DNA of 64,000 nt from Desulfobacteraceae bacterium (GCA_004796375.1 QZLA01000361.1:1-64000), one strand, 5' to 3'. Positions 17,902-26,721 are shown, counted from the first letter of the stretch. Translations and numbers: made by a program. Notes: a model not told the origin generated them from the letters alone.

Positions 17902-19857
17902 ATGGTCCATATCCATAGAGCAGTGAATACCGCCATCGCCGTCTGGCTGATCATGGGATCTGCCGTATTGACAGACATCCCGTGCAGCCGGGCAGAGGGC
18001 AGTCCACCTGAAAAGGTGGCCATCAATTTTGACAATGTGGATATTTCTGTATTTATCAAGTTTATCAGCCAGCTGACCGGCAAGAACTTTGTGGTGGACA
18101 ACCGCATCAAGGGAAAGGTGACGATCATCTCTCCGGGTAAGCTTACGGCAACGGAGGCATATAAGGTATTTGAATCAGTTCTGGATATTCACGGGTTTTC
18201 CACAGTGCCTTCGGGTCATGTCATTAAAATTGTTCCTGCAGCAAAAGCCAAGTCGGAATTTGTCGATACTGGCGTGGTGAAAGATCCTCAAGCCCTTGAA
18301 CCATCGGGCTCTGACAGGATGGCCACACGGATTGTACCCCTGGAATATGCACGGTCAGATGAACTGAAAACACTTCTTTCTCCCCTGGTTCCCAAAGGCA
18401 GTGTCCTGCTGTCATACCGGGATACCAACATGCTGGTTATTACGGCACCCTTGTCCAGTATTGAGCGCCTGGTCAGGATCATTGAAGTGATCGATATTAA
18501 AAACATCGGAAAGAAAATAACAGTGGTTCCGGTCAGACATGCAGATGCAGGCAAGCTTGCAAAGAACCTCACGTCTGTGTTTACCGCCCGGCTCAGGGAT
18601 AAAAAGGGCAGGGCCACTGCCAATATGATGGTGAACCTGGTTGCAGATGAAAGGACCAACACCATCATCCTTTTAGCCAGCAAACTGGAGACCGATCGTA
18701 TTGTCCGGCTGATTGACCTTCTGGATCAGGAAGTGCCCAAAGGGGAGGAGCGGATCCGGGTCTTTTATCTTGAGCATGCTGATGCAGAATCCCTGGTCAA
18801 GGTTCTCCAGGCCATTCCCGCCATGGACATCAAAAAGGAAACGGGCAAGGCCAAGGCACCGCTGTTGTCCCAAAAGGTCAAAGTGACTGCGGACAAATCC
18901 ACCAACAGCCTGATCATCATGGCAGACAAGGAGGATTACCCGGTTCTTGAAGAGGTGATCGGCAAACTGGATATCCCGAGAGCCATGGTATATATCGAGT
19001 GCCTGATCATGGAGGTGAATGCGGACCGGGGATTGAATATCGGTACGGAATGGAAAGTGGGTGAAGCCTTTGACAATGACAAGGGAGTCGGTTTTGCAGG
19101 GTTCGGCGGTACCGGTGATAGCGGTTATACCAACCTGGCCGGCGCAGGCGGCGGAAACTATCCCAAGGGGTTCTCCGTGGGGGTTCTCGGCCGGAATCTG
19201 ACCATCGGCGGTGTGACCTTCCCGTCACTCCAGGCCGTGGTTCAGGCCTATCAAAGCGACAAGGATGTGCATATCCTGTCTACACCGCAGATCCTGACCA
19301 CGGAAAATGAAGAGGCCAGCATCACCGTGGGTAAGAATGTCCCGTTTCAGACCCGTTCAGCCGCAGAATCCGGTACGGAGACCTATAATTCATTCGAATA
19401 TAAGGATGTGGGGATCAGCCTGAAGATTACCCCGCATATTTCCAAGGACCGGCTGGTGCGCCTGGATGTTCACCAGAAAGTCACCAAGCTGGATACGGTC
19501 AACCAGAACAACCCGGACCGGCCGACCACACTGAAGCGTGAAATTGAAACCACCATCATTGTGGAAGACGGCAGTTCAGTCGTCATCGGCGGGCTGATCG
19601 ATGAAAGTTTGACCCGTACGGTCAGCAAGGTACCCTGCCTGGGTGATGTGCCGTTGATGGGTTATGCCTTCAAAAACGAGTCCAAGGGCGGTGAGCGGAC
19701 CAACCTGTACGTGTTTCTAACCCCAAGGGTGCTGCAGACGCCAAAGGAGGCCGGCGCAATTTATAATGAAAAGCAAAAGGAGATCCATTCCATCAAAAAA
19801 GGGGCGATCCGACTGTATGAAGAGGACGGAGAACCTGCTGAAAACCCAGTGGAATAG
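17902..19857 (+). CDS. gspD: Type II secretion secretin GspD
   Basis: GspD forms the outer-membrane pore. The 651-residue product has a signal peptide (cleavage near SRAEG), an N0 domain (INFDNVDISVFIKFISQLTG), three N-domain repeats (LEYARSDELKTLLSPL, VVPVRHADAGKLAKNL, VFYLEHADAESLVKVL), and the secretin core from about residue 350 with VPFQTRSAAES, ISLKITPHIS, the VIGGLIDE motif and VPLMGYAFKNES at the gate end. A GGAGA site precedes the ATG. No pilotin gene is adjacent. Confidence 0.96.
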   Translation: MVHIHRAVNTAIAVWLIMGSAVLTDIPCSRAEGSPPEKVAINFDNVDISVFIKFISQLTGKNFVVDNRIKGKVTIISPGKLTATEAYKVFESVLDIHGFSTVPSGHVIKIVPAAKAKSEFVDTGVVKDPQALEPSGSDRMATRIVPLEYARSDELKTLLSPLVPKGSVLLSYRDTNMLVITAPLSSIERLVRIIEVIDIKNIGKKITVVPVRHADAGKLAKNLTSVFTARLRDKKGRATANMMVNLVADERTNTIILLASKLETDRIVRLIDLLDQEVPKGEERIRVFYLEHADAESLVKVLQAIPAMDIKKETGKAKAPLLSQKVKVTADKSTNSLIIMADKEDYPVLEEVIGKLDIPRAMVYIECLIMEVNADRGLNIGTEWKVGEAFDNDKGVGFAGFGGTGDSGYTNLAGAGGGNYPKGFSVGVLGRNLTIGGVTFPSLQAVVQAYQSDKDVHILSTPQILTTENEEASITVGKNVPFQTRSAAESGTETYNSFEYKDVGISLKITPHISKDRLVRLDVHQKVTKLDTVNQNNPDRPTTLKREIETTIIVEDGSSVVIGGLIDESLTRTVSKVPCLGDVPLMGYAFKNESKGGERTNLYVFLTPRVLQTPKEAGAIYNEKQKEIHSIKKGAIRLYEEDGEPAENPVE

Positions 19858-19874
19858 ATAGGTAAATCGATATC

Positions 19875-21578
19875 ATGAGGGATCAGTTCATACAGAGCCT
19901 GGCGCGGCAGACAGCACTATCCCCCGAGGATACCGCTAAACTTCAACGGGCTGTTCAAGCCGGTCCGGAGCGGTTAGAATTCAATGTCGTGGACCGTGCA
20001 TGTGATACCCGGCTGGTGTCTGAAATCCAGGTGTTGACGGTCTTGGGTCAACTCTATGGGCTGGATCCGCTCAAGGAGCCGGTTTTGGGCTCATTCCGGG
20101 ATGACTGGACACCTCAGATTTCCCGCAATTTTCTCAAAACATACCGTATTGCACCATTGCTCAGGCAAGATGCCCCCCCGGTCATTGCCGTTCACGATCC
20201 AAGCCGCCTGAACGGGGTGGATGATGTGGCAACGATCCTGGGCCTGGACGCATATACCCTGGTCCTGGCACGGAAAAATCTGATCCTTTCCCTGATCAAC
20301 ACCTTGTACGACAACCAGGGTGAAAGTGCCCAGAAACTGGTCGAAGACATGGAAGATAACGGGGCACTGGTGATCGAGGACATCGAACATACGGCCGATC
20401 TTCTGGATGATACAGCCGATGCTCCGGTGATCCGGCTCGTGAACCACATGATCTCACAGGCGGTCAAAGCCGGTGCCAGCGATATCCATATCGAGCCGTT
20501 CCAGGATGAAATCAAGGTGCGTTACCGCATCGACGGGATCCTCTACGAAATGCTCAATCCGCCCAAATCGGTTCAAGCCTCCCTGATTTCAAGGGTCAAA
20601 GTGATGTCCAGGATGAATATTGCAGAAAAACGAGTTCCCCAGGACGGCCGGGCCCAGGTCCGCATCGGTGATCATGAGGTGGATATACGGGTATCCACCG
20701 TGCCGACCACCCATGGTGAGCGGCTGGTCATGCGGCTGCTGAACAAGTCCGGTTACTTTCTGGCACTGGATGAACTCGGGCTGTCACATGAGATCTATTC
20801 CAAAATCGACGGGATCATCCGGCAGAACAGCGGCATCGTCCTGGTGACCGGCCCGACCGGCAGCGGAAAGACCACCACCCTGTACGCGGCACTATCACGT
20901 ATCAATGATCCGGACAAGAATATCATCACGATAGAGGATCCCGTGGAATACCACCTCAAAGGCATTGGCCAGATCCAGGTCAATGCCCGGAAGGGCGTGA
21001 CCTTTGCAAAGGGGTTGCGGTCTATCGTCCGCCAGGATCCGGATGTGGTGCTGGTGGGAGAGATACGGGATGTGGAAACCGCAGAAATCGCCATCCAGTC
21101 GGCATTGACCGGGCACCTGGTGTTTTCCACCCTGCATACCAATGACTCCGCCGGAGCCGTTACAAGACTGGCAGACCTGGGTGTTGAGCCCTATTTGATC
21201 TCGTCATCGGTCAACACGGTCATTGCCCAGCGGCTGGTGAGGGTCCTGTGTGAGAACTGCAAGCAGGAAACCACAATTAAATCGTCTGATCTCAAGATGT
21301 TTAACGGTGACACCGACCGGTTGGAAGACCAGATCATATTTGCGCCTAAAGGATGTGAACACTGTTTCCACACCGGGTATACCGGGCGCCAGGCGATATT
21401 TGAAATTATGACCATGGATGATGAACTCAGATCACTGGTGCTGGAAACCTCAGATGCCAACCAGATCAAAGAGCGGGCAACGGCCAAGGGCATGATCACA
21501 TTAAGGCAGGATGGGCTGGAAAAGGTGCTTGGTCATCATACATCCATTGATGAGGTGCTGCGTGTTACCCGGGAGTAA
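19875..21578 (+). CDS. gspE: Type II secretion ATPase GspE
   Basis: GspE is the cytoplasmic hexameric ATPase that powers pseudopilus assembly. The 567-residue product has the N1/N2 region, the PilB/GspE-type SDIHIEPFQDEIKVRYRIDG segment (about 198-217), Walker A GPTGSGKTTT (about 326), Walker B-type LVGEIRDVETAEIA, and the zinc tetracysteine CENCKQ...CEHCFHTGYTGR typical of GspE and PilB. Family length is normal to slightly long. Located 17 bases after gspD. Confidence 0.96.
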   Translation: MRDQFIQSLARQTALSPEDTAKLQRAVQAGPERLEFNVVDRACDTRLVSEIQVLTVLGQLYGLDPLKEPVLGSFRDDWTPQISRNFLKTYRIAPLLRQDAPPVIAVHDPSRLNGVDDVATILGLDAYTLVLARKNLILSLINTLYDNQGESAQKLVEDMEDNGALVIEDIEHTADLLDDTADAPVIRLVNHMISQAVKAGASDIHIEPFQDEIKVRYRIDGILYEMLNPPKSVQASLISRVKVMSRMNIAEKRVPQDGRAQVRIGDHEVDIRVSTVPTTHGERLVMRLLNKSGYFLALDELGLSHEIYSKIDGIIRQNSGIVLVTGPTGSGKTTTLYAALSRINDPDKNIITIEDPVEYHLKGIGQIQVNARKGVTFAKGLRSIVRQDPDVVLVGEIRDVETAEIAIQSALTGHLVFSTLHTNDSAGAVTRLADLGVEPYLISSSVNTVIAQRLVRVLCENCKQETTIKSSDLKMFNGDTDRLEDQIIFAPKGCEHCFHTGYTGRQAIFEIMTMDDELRSLVLETSDANQIKERATAKGMITLRQDGLEKVLGHHTSIDEVLRVTRE

Positions 21579-21585
21579 GTTGCGA

Positions 21586-21975
21586 ATGATCTCTATCCCG
21601 TGGCTGGTGGCGATTGCCCTGTTGCTGGCGGTTTGTCCGCCGCCATTAACGGCCGGCGGGGCGGATGGAGAAACAGTGTCATCAGGAACTTCTTTGCTGT
21701 TTCGGTTATACCGGGATCACATCTCGGTCACCGATGGGCATCGCTGCGTCATGTCCCCGTCCTGTTCCGAGTACGCCCGTAAGGCCTTTCAGAAACACGG
21801 TCCTGTGATAGGATGGGTCATGACCTGTGACCGCCTGGTCCGGTGCGGACGGGACGAAGTGAATCGGTCTCCCCATGTGCTAACAGGTGATCGGGTTTTG
21901 GTTTATGATCCGGTGGAGGCCAATGATTTTTGGTGGTTCACGCCAGGGGAGCCAGGGGATGACATACAGAATTAA
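21586..21975 (+). CDS. YidD-domain protein with N-terminal signal-like segment
   Basis: From ATG 21586 (GGGAG ten bases upstream) this 129-residue protein starts with a hydrophobic segment ISIPWLVAIALLLAVCP, then a clear YidD/DUF37 core: CVMSPSCSEYARKAFQKHG, then GWVMTCDRLVRCGRDE, with the conserved cysteines and RL.RC pattern. Canonical YidD is an 80-100 residue membrane-associated factor near yidC that aids membrane-protein insertion; here it carries a signal-like N-terminus and sits at the end of a type II secretion operon. It overlaps the next TPR gene by 17 bases, so the two are likely coupled. Function here unknown. Confidence 0.82.
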   Translation: MISIPWLVAIALLLAVCPPPLTAGGADGETVSSGTSLLFRLYRDHISVTDGHRCVMSPSCSEYARKAFQKHGPVIGWVMTCDRLVRCGRDEVNRSPHVLTGDRVLVYDPVEANDFWWFTPGEPGDDIQN

Positions 21976-22939
21976 CCTTTTTCAAATCCATTTTTGCCGG
22001 TTCTCTTTGTTCCCTTTGTTCAGCCTGTTTTGTCTGATCTGGGGAACAGTGTTCTGTTCTCCTGCTGCGGGTGATGGGTCATCACTGGTCATCACTGCAG
22101 ATATGCAGCATGAATATGCCGAGTCATGTTATGAAAATAAAGATTATGAAACGGCTGTTGTGGAGTTCAAGCGGTTTATCCACTTTTTTCCCAGCCATTC
22201 CAAAGAAAATGAGGTCCGGTTTAAAATCGCCATGGCCCTGTATCACCTGGGGAAGTATCATGAAGCAGCCCGTGGTTTCAACGACATGATCCTGGCTCAC
22301 CAGGATGAGCAATTGACCCGTGAAGCCTGTTTTATGCAGGCCGAGTGTTTTATTCGTCTGAACAAATCAGATTATGCCGGGATCGTTTATCAAAATACCA
22401 AAACCCTGTTTCCGGACAGGGATACCCTGGACCGGGTCCATGCCGGGCTGGCACGACTGTCCTTGATACAGGCCCGGAACATGGTTCCCGGCGCACTTGA
22501 TCAGGCCGGTCATTACCTGGAACAGATATCCGAGGCGAATCCTCAGGTTTATGAGAAAGACAGGCTGCTGGCTGTGATCCGCGAGGCGGAACAGGCAAGT
22601 GAAAAAGACCCGCGCCTGTCCGGCGTGCTTTCCGTGATACCTGGCCTGGGATACCTGTATTGCGAACGGTACCATGATGCCTTTATGACATTCTGTCTCA
22701 ATGCGGGCCTCATCCTTGCGGCCGTTAAGGCCCATGAAGATTCAAATGACCCTCTGGCAGGTGTTCTGGCCATCGTTGAAACCGGGTTTTACGCCGGCAA
22801 TATTTACGGTGCGGTGTCGGCGGCCCACAAGCACAACCGGGAGGTCCGGGTGAGAATATTCGATCGGTATATTGATCTGACACCTGCTGTGGATATGAGT
22901 GAAAAAGGGGTTGGGGTGTCTTTTTCTCTGAACTTCTGA
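21959..22939 (+). CDS. Exported TPR protein with C-terminal hydrophobic region
   Basis: From ATG 21959 (AGGGG just upstream) the product is 326 residues. It has a signal peptide or membrane anchor (about 10-35), TPR-like repeats (YAESCYENKDYETAVVEFKR, FKIAMALYHLGKYHEAARGF, ACFMQAECFIRLNKSDYA) and a C-terminal region with two hydrophobic helices beginning VLSVIPGLGYLYCERYHDAF. An upstream extension overlaps the YidD gene and is rejected. I infer an envelope scaffold protein working with the YidD-like partner, as they overlap and follow gspE. The convergent gspF ends only 14 bases away. Confidence 0.75.
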   Translation: MTYRINLFQIHFCRFSLFPLFSLFCLIWGTVFCSPAAGDGSSLVITADMQHEYAESCYENKDYETAVVEFKRFIHFFPSHSKENEVRFKIAMALYHLGKYHEAARGFNDMILAHQDEQLTREACFMQAECFIRLNKSDYAGIVYQNTKTLFPDRDTLDRVHAGLARLSLIQARNMVPGALDQAGHYLEQISEANPQVYEKDRLLAVIREAEQASEKDPRLSGVLSVIPGLGYLYCERYHDAFMTFCLNAGLILAAVKAHEDSNDPLAGVLAIVETGFYAGNIYGAVSAAHKHNREVRVRIFDRYIDLTPAVDMSEKGVGVSFSLNF

Positions 22940-22953
22940 CTGTTGGTTTCAAA

Positions 22954-24189
22954 TTAGCGGATCAGCTGGTTGATTTCCAGAATCGGCAGAAAGATGGACA
23001 GGACGATAAACAGCACGACGGCGCCCATGATGAGGATGATCACCGGTTCCACCAGGGACATGGCCGTGGATATGGTGGTTTCAATGTCCCGTTCAAACAG
23101 TTCGGCTGATTTTTCCAGCATGTTTTCAAGCTCTCCACTGGTTTCACCAACGGTGATCATCTGACCGGCAAGCTGCGGGAATGCCCGGCTTTGGGACAGG
23201 GTTTTTCCCAGCTCCCCGCCCTGTTCGACATGCAGGGCTGCTGACGCCAGAAGATCGGAGATGACGCGGTTCCCTGAGATTGTCCGGGTGATCTGAAGGG
23301 CGGTTAACATGGGGACACCGTTTTCCAGCAAAGACCCCAGGGTTCTGGAAATTCTTGCGGCAATGATTTTTCGCAGCAGCGGCCCGAATATGGGCAGGAA
23401 AAGGATGAACCGGTCAATCAGTCGCCCGCCCTGGTCGGTTTTCCGGATGAGGGTTACCAGGGCCATGATCAGAAAGGGGGCCGGAAGAACCCCCCACCAG
23501 TATGATTGGGCAAAGCTGCTGACATTGACCAGTATCTGGGTCGGCAAGGGGAGATCCTGGTTCATTCCGGTAAAAATCTCGATGATTTTTGGAACGATAT
23601 AGACCAGGAGGATCAGGAGTACCGCAAAACCGATAATAGCCATGATAAAGGGATAGGCCAGCGCGGCCTGGATCTTTTTTTTGTTGCTCTCTCTTTTTTC
23701 GGCAAAATCAGCCAGCCGTTCCAGGACCACCTCAAGGGTCCCGGATGACTCACCCGCCCGGACCATATTGATATAGACAGGAGAAAACACGTGGGGAAAC
23801 AGCGCCAGGGCTTCGGCAAAACTGTTTCCCTCTTCAATGGCGTCCTTTAGCTGGGACAAGATCCGTTTTAGTGCATTGCGCCGGGTCTGGGACGCCAGGG
23901 TTGATACGGCACCGGCCAAGGGGAACCCGGCCGCCAGCAGGGTGGACAACTGACGGGTGAACATGGCCGTTTCCGCGGGTTTGATGGAGGAAAACAGGAG
24001 GATTCTATTGAATAGAGCTCCAAAACCGTTTGCACCTGTGCTTTTTTCCGGCGCCACACGGGTCAGTGAGATGGGGAAGATCTCCTGTTGGCGAAGCTTA
24101 TTCTGTGCTGCATTCAGGGTCTCGGCATCGATCATGCCGCTGATCTTCCTGGCCCGTTTATCAAAGGCCCTGTATTCGAAAACCGCCAT
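22954..24189 (-). CDS. gspF: Type II secretion inner-membrane platform protein GspF
   Basis: GspF is the polytopic core of the inner-membrane platform. The 411-residue product begins AVFEYRAFDKRARKISGMID, with two repeated T2SSF domains (first with FTRQLSTLLAAGFPLAGAVSTL and GNSFAEALALFPHVF; second with ISRTLGSLLENGVPMLTAL and MITVGETSGELENML) and three membrane helices. Unusually, it is not in the forward operon but on the opposite strand, tail to tail with it. It follows the DUF4412 gene by eight bases, so the two form a separate minus-strand transcript. Confidence 0.95.
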   Translation of the reverse strand: MAVFEYRAFDKRARKISGMIDAETLNAAQNKLRQQEIFPISLTRVAPEKSTGANGFGALFNRILLFSSIKPAETAMFTRQLSTLLAAGFPLAGAVSTLASQTRRNALKRILSQLKDAIEEGNSFAEALALFPHVFSPVYINMVRAGESSGTLEVVLERLADFAEKRESNKKKIQAALAYPFIMAIIGFAVLLILLVYIVPKIIEIFTGMNQDLPLPTQILVNVSSFAQSYWWGVLPAPFLIMALVTLIRKTDQGGRLIDRFILFLPIFGPLLRKIIAARISRTLGSLLENGVPMLTALQITRTISGNRVISDLLASAALHVEQGGELGKTLSQSRAFPQLAGQMITVGETSGELENMLEKSAELFERDIETTISTAMSLVEPVIILIMGAVVLFIVLSIFLPILEINQLIR

Positions 24190-24197
24190 GGGGTTGA

Positions 24198-25406
24198 TCA
24201 GATATCGGGACCGGTCATCTGGATATTGTAGAACAATTTATACCCGCCGCCTGTGCCCGGGTCCCCGGTCGAAGAGATCATCACCTGCCGGGTGGTCCGG
24301 GTCAGCATGAAATGCCCTGACCCGCCCTGGGTAAACCGACCGCCATCCTGCCACCCTTTGGGAATCAATTTTTTTTCATAAAATGAAAATACCTGGTCCA
24401 GGCTGGATTGGGTACCCATGGTCACATGATAGGTGTTGGGGGTGTAGGTTTCTGAGACGATTTTATCCTTGGGCCGTTTGGGAATCAATTGCCACAAGCC
24501 GTCAGCCGCACCCGGACCCTCTTTGATCTGCCCGGCCATATTCATGGCCTGTTGCATGGCCTGCTGCATTTGGGCCGCCTGCTCGGGGTCCATATCGCCC
24601 ATGGCCTGCTGTACGGCTTCCATCATCTGGTTCAGGTCCATATTCTGGGCACTGTCCTGCTGTCCGAAATTGCCCGGCGGCTGAATTCCGGCCGCGGCAT
24701 CAGAATCAATACCCTGAGTATCATGGCCTTGGGAACTGCCGGGCTGGAAACTGCCAAAGTCCATCCCCATGACCTGCATCATGCCGACTTCTTGATACCC
24801 TTTGGGCAGTTTAAACACCTTCTTTTTGGGAGCCCCTTTTTTAATATTGCGAATTTCGGTAATGCTCCCGTTTTCCATTCGGGTTCGAAGCGGCATCTCA
24901 AACTGGTCACTCTGCCACACGGTCATGGTGGTCGTCGTGGTCATCCCCATCATGGTAAATGCAGTGGTGACCCGTTTGACCGTGCACTTATAACCCGAGA
25001 CCTTCTCCTTGCCGATCACCTCCTGGGTCTCGGCGTCCTGAAAATTCTTCAACTGCTGGTTCATCTGTTCCTCATCCAGGACAGACTGGTGGAACAGTTT
25101 TTTAGTATGATTATAGATATAGTATTGGTTTTTCTTTTTGAACATGAACATGGATATGTCCTGCTCGGGGATACCCTCTTGTGCACCGCCGGGCATGCCG
25201 TCGATCCGGAGTTTGTCCGGGGTGATATACAGCGTCGATGTGCTGATCACCTTGCCCGAGGGATTGATGTCCACCTGATCGGCGGTAAAACTGTCGATCT
25301 TCTTGCCGAACAGGGCCAGGGCGTTTGAGGGAAGGGCGGCATACATGATCATACCGCATACAAATAACAGCCAAACAACCTTGATGATTTGTCGTAACGT
25401 GCACAT
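24198..25406 (-). CDS. Exported DUF4412-like protein with Met/Gln-rich linker
   Basis: ATG 25406 has a strong AGGAGG site; a longer frame to 25454 is not needed. The 402-residue product has a signal peptide (cleavage near NALA), an N-terminal beta-rich domain resembling DUF4412 (YITPDKLRIDG, MFMFKKKNQYYIYNH, VIGKEKVSGYKC, FEMPLRTRMENGS, VFKLPKGYQEV), a low-complexity Met/Gln-rich stretch (about 265-300) and a conserved-looking C-terminal domain (VTMGTQSSLDQVFSFYEKKL). DUF4412 proteins are periplasmic and of unknown role, distantly like lipoprotein carrier folds. It is cotranscribed with gspF, suggesting a link with secretion. Confidence 0.68.
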   Translation of the reverse strand: MCTLRQIIKVVWLLFVCGMIMYAALPSNALALFGKKIDSFTADQVDINPSGKVISTSTLYITPDKLRIDGMPGGAQEGIPEQDISMFMFKKKNQYYIYNHTKKLFHQSVLDEEQMNQQLKNFQDAETQEVIGKEKVSGYKCTVKRVTTAFTMMGMTTTTTMTVWQSDQFEMPLRTRMENGSITEIRNIKKGAPKKKVFKLPKGYQEVGMMQVMGMDFGSFQPGSSQGHDTQGIDSDAAAGIQPPGNFGQQDSAQNMDLNQMMEAVQQAMGDMDPEQAAQMQQAMQQAMNMAGQIKEGPGAADGLWQLIPKRPKDKIVSETYTPNTYHVTMGTQSSLDQVFSFYEKKLIPKGWQDGGRFTQGGSGHFMLTRTTRQVMISSTGDPGTGGGYKLFYNIQMTGPDI

Positions 25407-25512
25407 CGTATTTCCTCCTGTAAAGTTCAGCGATTGCTGAAGGATATTGATCAAGGAAAAAAAAGGATCTTTTCATGGTGATTACCAGAATAGTGAAAGG
25501 ATGTAAACACCT

Positions 25513-25578
25513 ATTGATCCGGCGATGGTATCCCCTGCTGCCCGGGAGTTTCAACCGGTAAGCCTACTGCCGGAGTGC
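25513..25578. other. GC-rich, structured-looking block in an AT-rich intergenic region
   Basis: Within the 289-base gap between the DUF4412 gene and rpmF, the stretch 25513-25578 is clearly richer in G and C than its flanks and contains several short complementary GC blocks (CCGG occurs three times, and CCCGGG once). On the minus strand it lies about 110-170 bases before the DUF4412 start codon, a distance suited to a leader RNA. I cannot assign it to a known riboswitch class. The rest of the gap holds the rpmF promoter. Confidence 0.3.
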
Positions 25579-25598
25579 AAGATAAAACACCAATTTCC

Positions 25599-25627
25599 TT
25601 GACACTTTATCAAATTTAGGGTAAATA
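25599..25627 (+). promoter_or_regulatory. Probable sigma-70 promoter for rpmF and the downstream block
   Basis: A perfect TTGACA (25599-25604) is followed after 17 bases by TAAATA (25622-25627), about 68 bases before the rpmF start, in a strongly AT-rich leader. The minus-10 match is imperfect. Confidence 0.5.
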
Positions 25628-25695
25628 GGTTTGTTTTTAATTCTATGTAAATGCTTAAAGGATTTGAAATAAAATATAATAGTTAGGAGAAAAAC

Positions 25696-25884
25696 ATGGC
25701 AGTACCCAAGCAGAAAAGTTCAAAAACCCGCGGAAGAAAAAGACGCACCCACCAGTCTGTTGCTGTTCCCACCATTACCACATGTCCGGAATGCCAGGAA
25801 GCCAAACTGGCCCATACAGCATGCCCTGAATGTGGTGTATACAACGGAAGACAGGTTATAGGGAAAGAGGACGAGGACGAGTAG
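25696..25884 (+). CDS. rpmF: 50S ribosomal protein L32
   Basis: The 62-residue product MAVPKQKSSKTRGRKRRTHQ is a standard L32 start, followed by the zinc-type cysteines CPEC and CPECG. It is the zinc-binding form of L32. First gene of a long forward block; usually DUF177 precedes it and plsX follows it in related genomes, but neither is here. The strong ribosome site TTAGGAG is eight bases upstream. Confidence 0.97.
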   Translation: MAVPKQKSSKTRGRKRRTHQSVAVPTITTCPECQEAKLAHTACPECGVYNGRQVIGKEDEDE

Positions 25885-25914
25885 AATCCAGGTTCAAGGG
25901 AGATTGACTAAATC

Positions 25915-26148
25915 ATGACTGTTGAAGCTAAAGTCAGAAAAGTGATCGCTGAAAAGATCGATGATATCGATATTGAAGATGTGGTACCACAAGCGTCGTT
26001 AATTGAAGATCTCGGTGCGGATTCCCTGAAGATCGTTGAGCTGATCATGACCATGGAAGAGGTCTTTGAAATCGAAATCGATGAAGATGATGCCGAGCAA
26101 CTGGTAACTGTTCAGGATGCCATCGATTACATCAAGGGTAAATCTTAA
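25915..26148 (+). CDS. acpP: Acyl carrier protein
   Basis: The 77-residue acidic protein carries the phosphopantetheine attachment Ser in DLGADSLKIVELIM (Ser about residue 37). It has normal ACP length and charge. It lies 30 bases after rpmF and 32 bases before rpiB; the plsX, fabH, fabG and fabF genes that normally flank acpP in related genomes are missing from this locus, although ACP is kept. Confidence 0.96.
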   Translation: MTVEAKVRKVIAEKIDDIDIEDVVPQASLIEDLGADSLKIVELIMTMEEVFEIEIDEDDAEQLVTVQDAIDYIKGKS

Positions 26149-26180
26149 CCATAGACAACCATCTTTAAAAAGGGTTTGGA

Positions 26181-26615
26181 ATGGGTCAATCCATCATCAT
26201 CGGCAGTGACCATGCCGCCTATGAACTCAAGGAAAAGATAAAGTCCCACCTTTCAGAAAAAGGATATGCCGTTGAAGATGCCGGAACATTCGGTATCGAA
26301 TCGGTGAATTATGCCGATTACGGTAAAAAGGTGGCCAATGCCGTATCCAAGGGCGAGTTCCCAAAAGGAATACTGCTTTGCGGTTCCGGTCTGGGGATGT
26401 CCATGGCAGCCAACCGGTTCAAAGGTGTCAGGGCCGCATTATGTTCAGATCTTTTTTCAGCCAAGATGAGCCGTCTGCACAATGATTCAAATATTCTGGT
26501 TCTGGGCGGCAGGATTATCGGTGACATTCTGGCCTATGAGCTGGTGGATACCTGGCTGGCCACACCGTTTGAAGGTGGAAGGCACCAGGACCGCATCGCG
26601 TCCCTGGACGAATAA
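26181..26615 (+). CDS. rpiB: Ribose-5-phosphate isomerase B
   Basis: RpiB interconverts ribose-5-phosphate and ribulose-5-phosphate, the latter also a riboflavin precursor used by RibBA downstream. The 144-residue product has SDHAAYELKEKI at the N-terminus, the active-site CGSGLGMSMAANR (Cys about residue 67) and HNDSNILVLGGRIIG. Full length. In the same block as glyA and the rib genes. Confidence 0.95.
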   Translation: MGQSIIIGSDHAAYELKEKIKSHLSEKGYAVEDAGTFGIESVNYADYGKKVANAVSKGEFPKGILLCGSGLGMSMAANRFKGVRAALCSDLFSAKMSRLHNDSNILVLGGRIIGDILAYELVDTWLATPFEGGRHQDRIASLDE

Positions 26616-26721
26616 CATTCCCGCGGATCGGTGACGTTTGTGTGGGCGAAGCATGTCTTGAGCCCTGAAACTGAGAGCCGAATCAAAACCGTTTGGCGTA
26701 TTACTCAAAAGGATCATAAAT

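Noticed and set aside
24525-24690. Met/Gln-rich stretch in the DUF4412 gene as a DNA tandem repeat
   Set aside because: The amino-acid bias is clear but the DNA units are not regular copies.
25501-25600. c-di-GMP (GEMM) riboswitch on the minus strand upstream of DUF4412
   Set aside because: Only the 3' part looks similar; the conserved 5' aptamer core and tetraloop were not found, so I list it only as an unassigned structured block.
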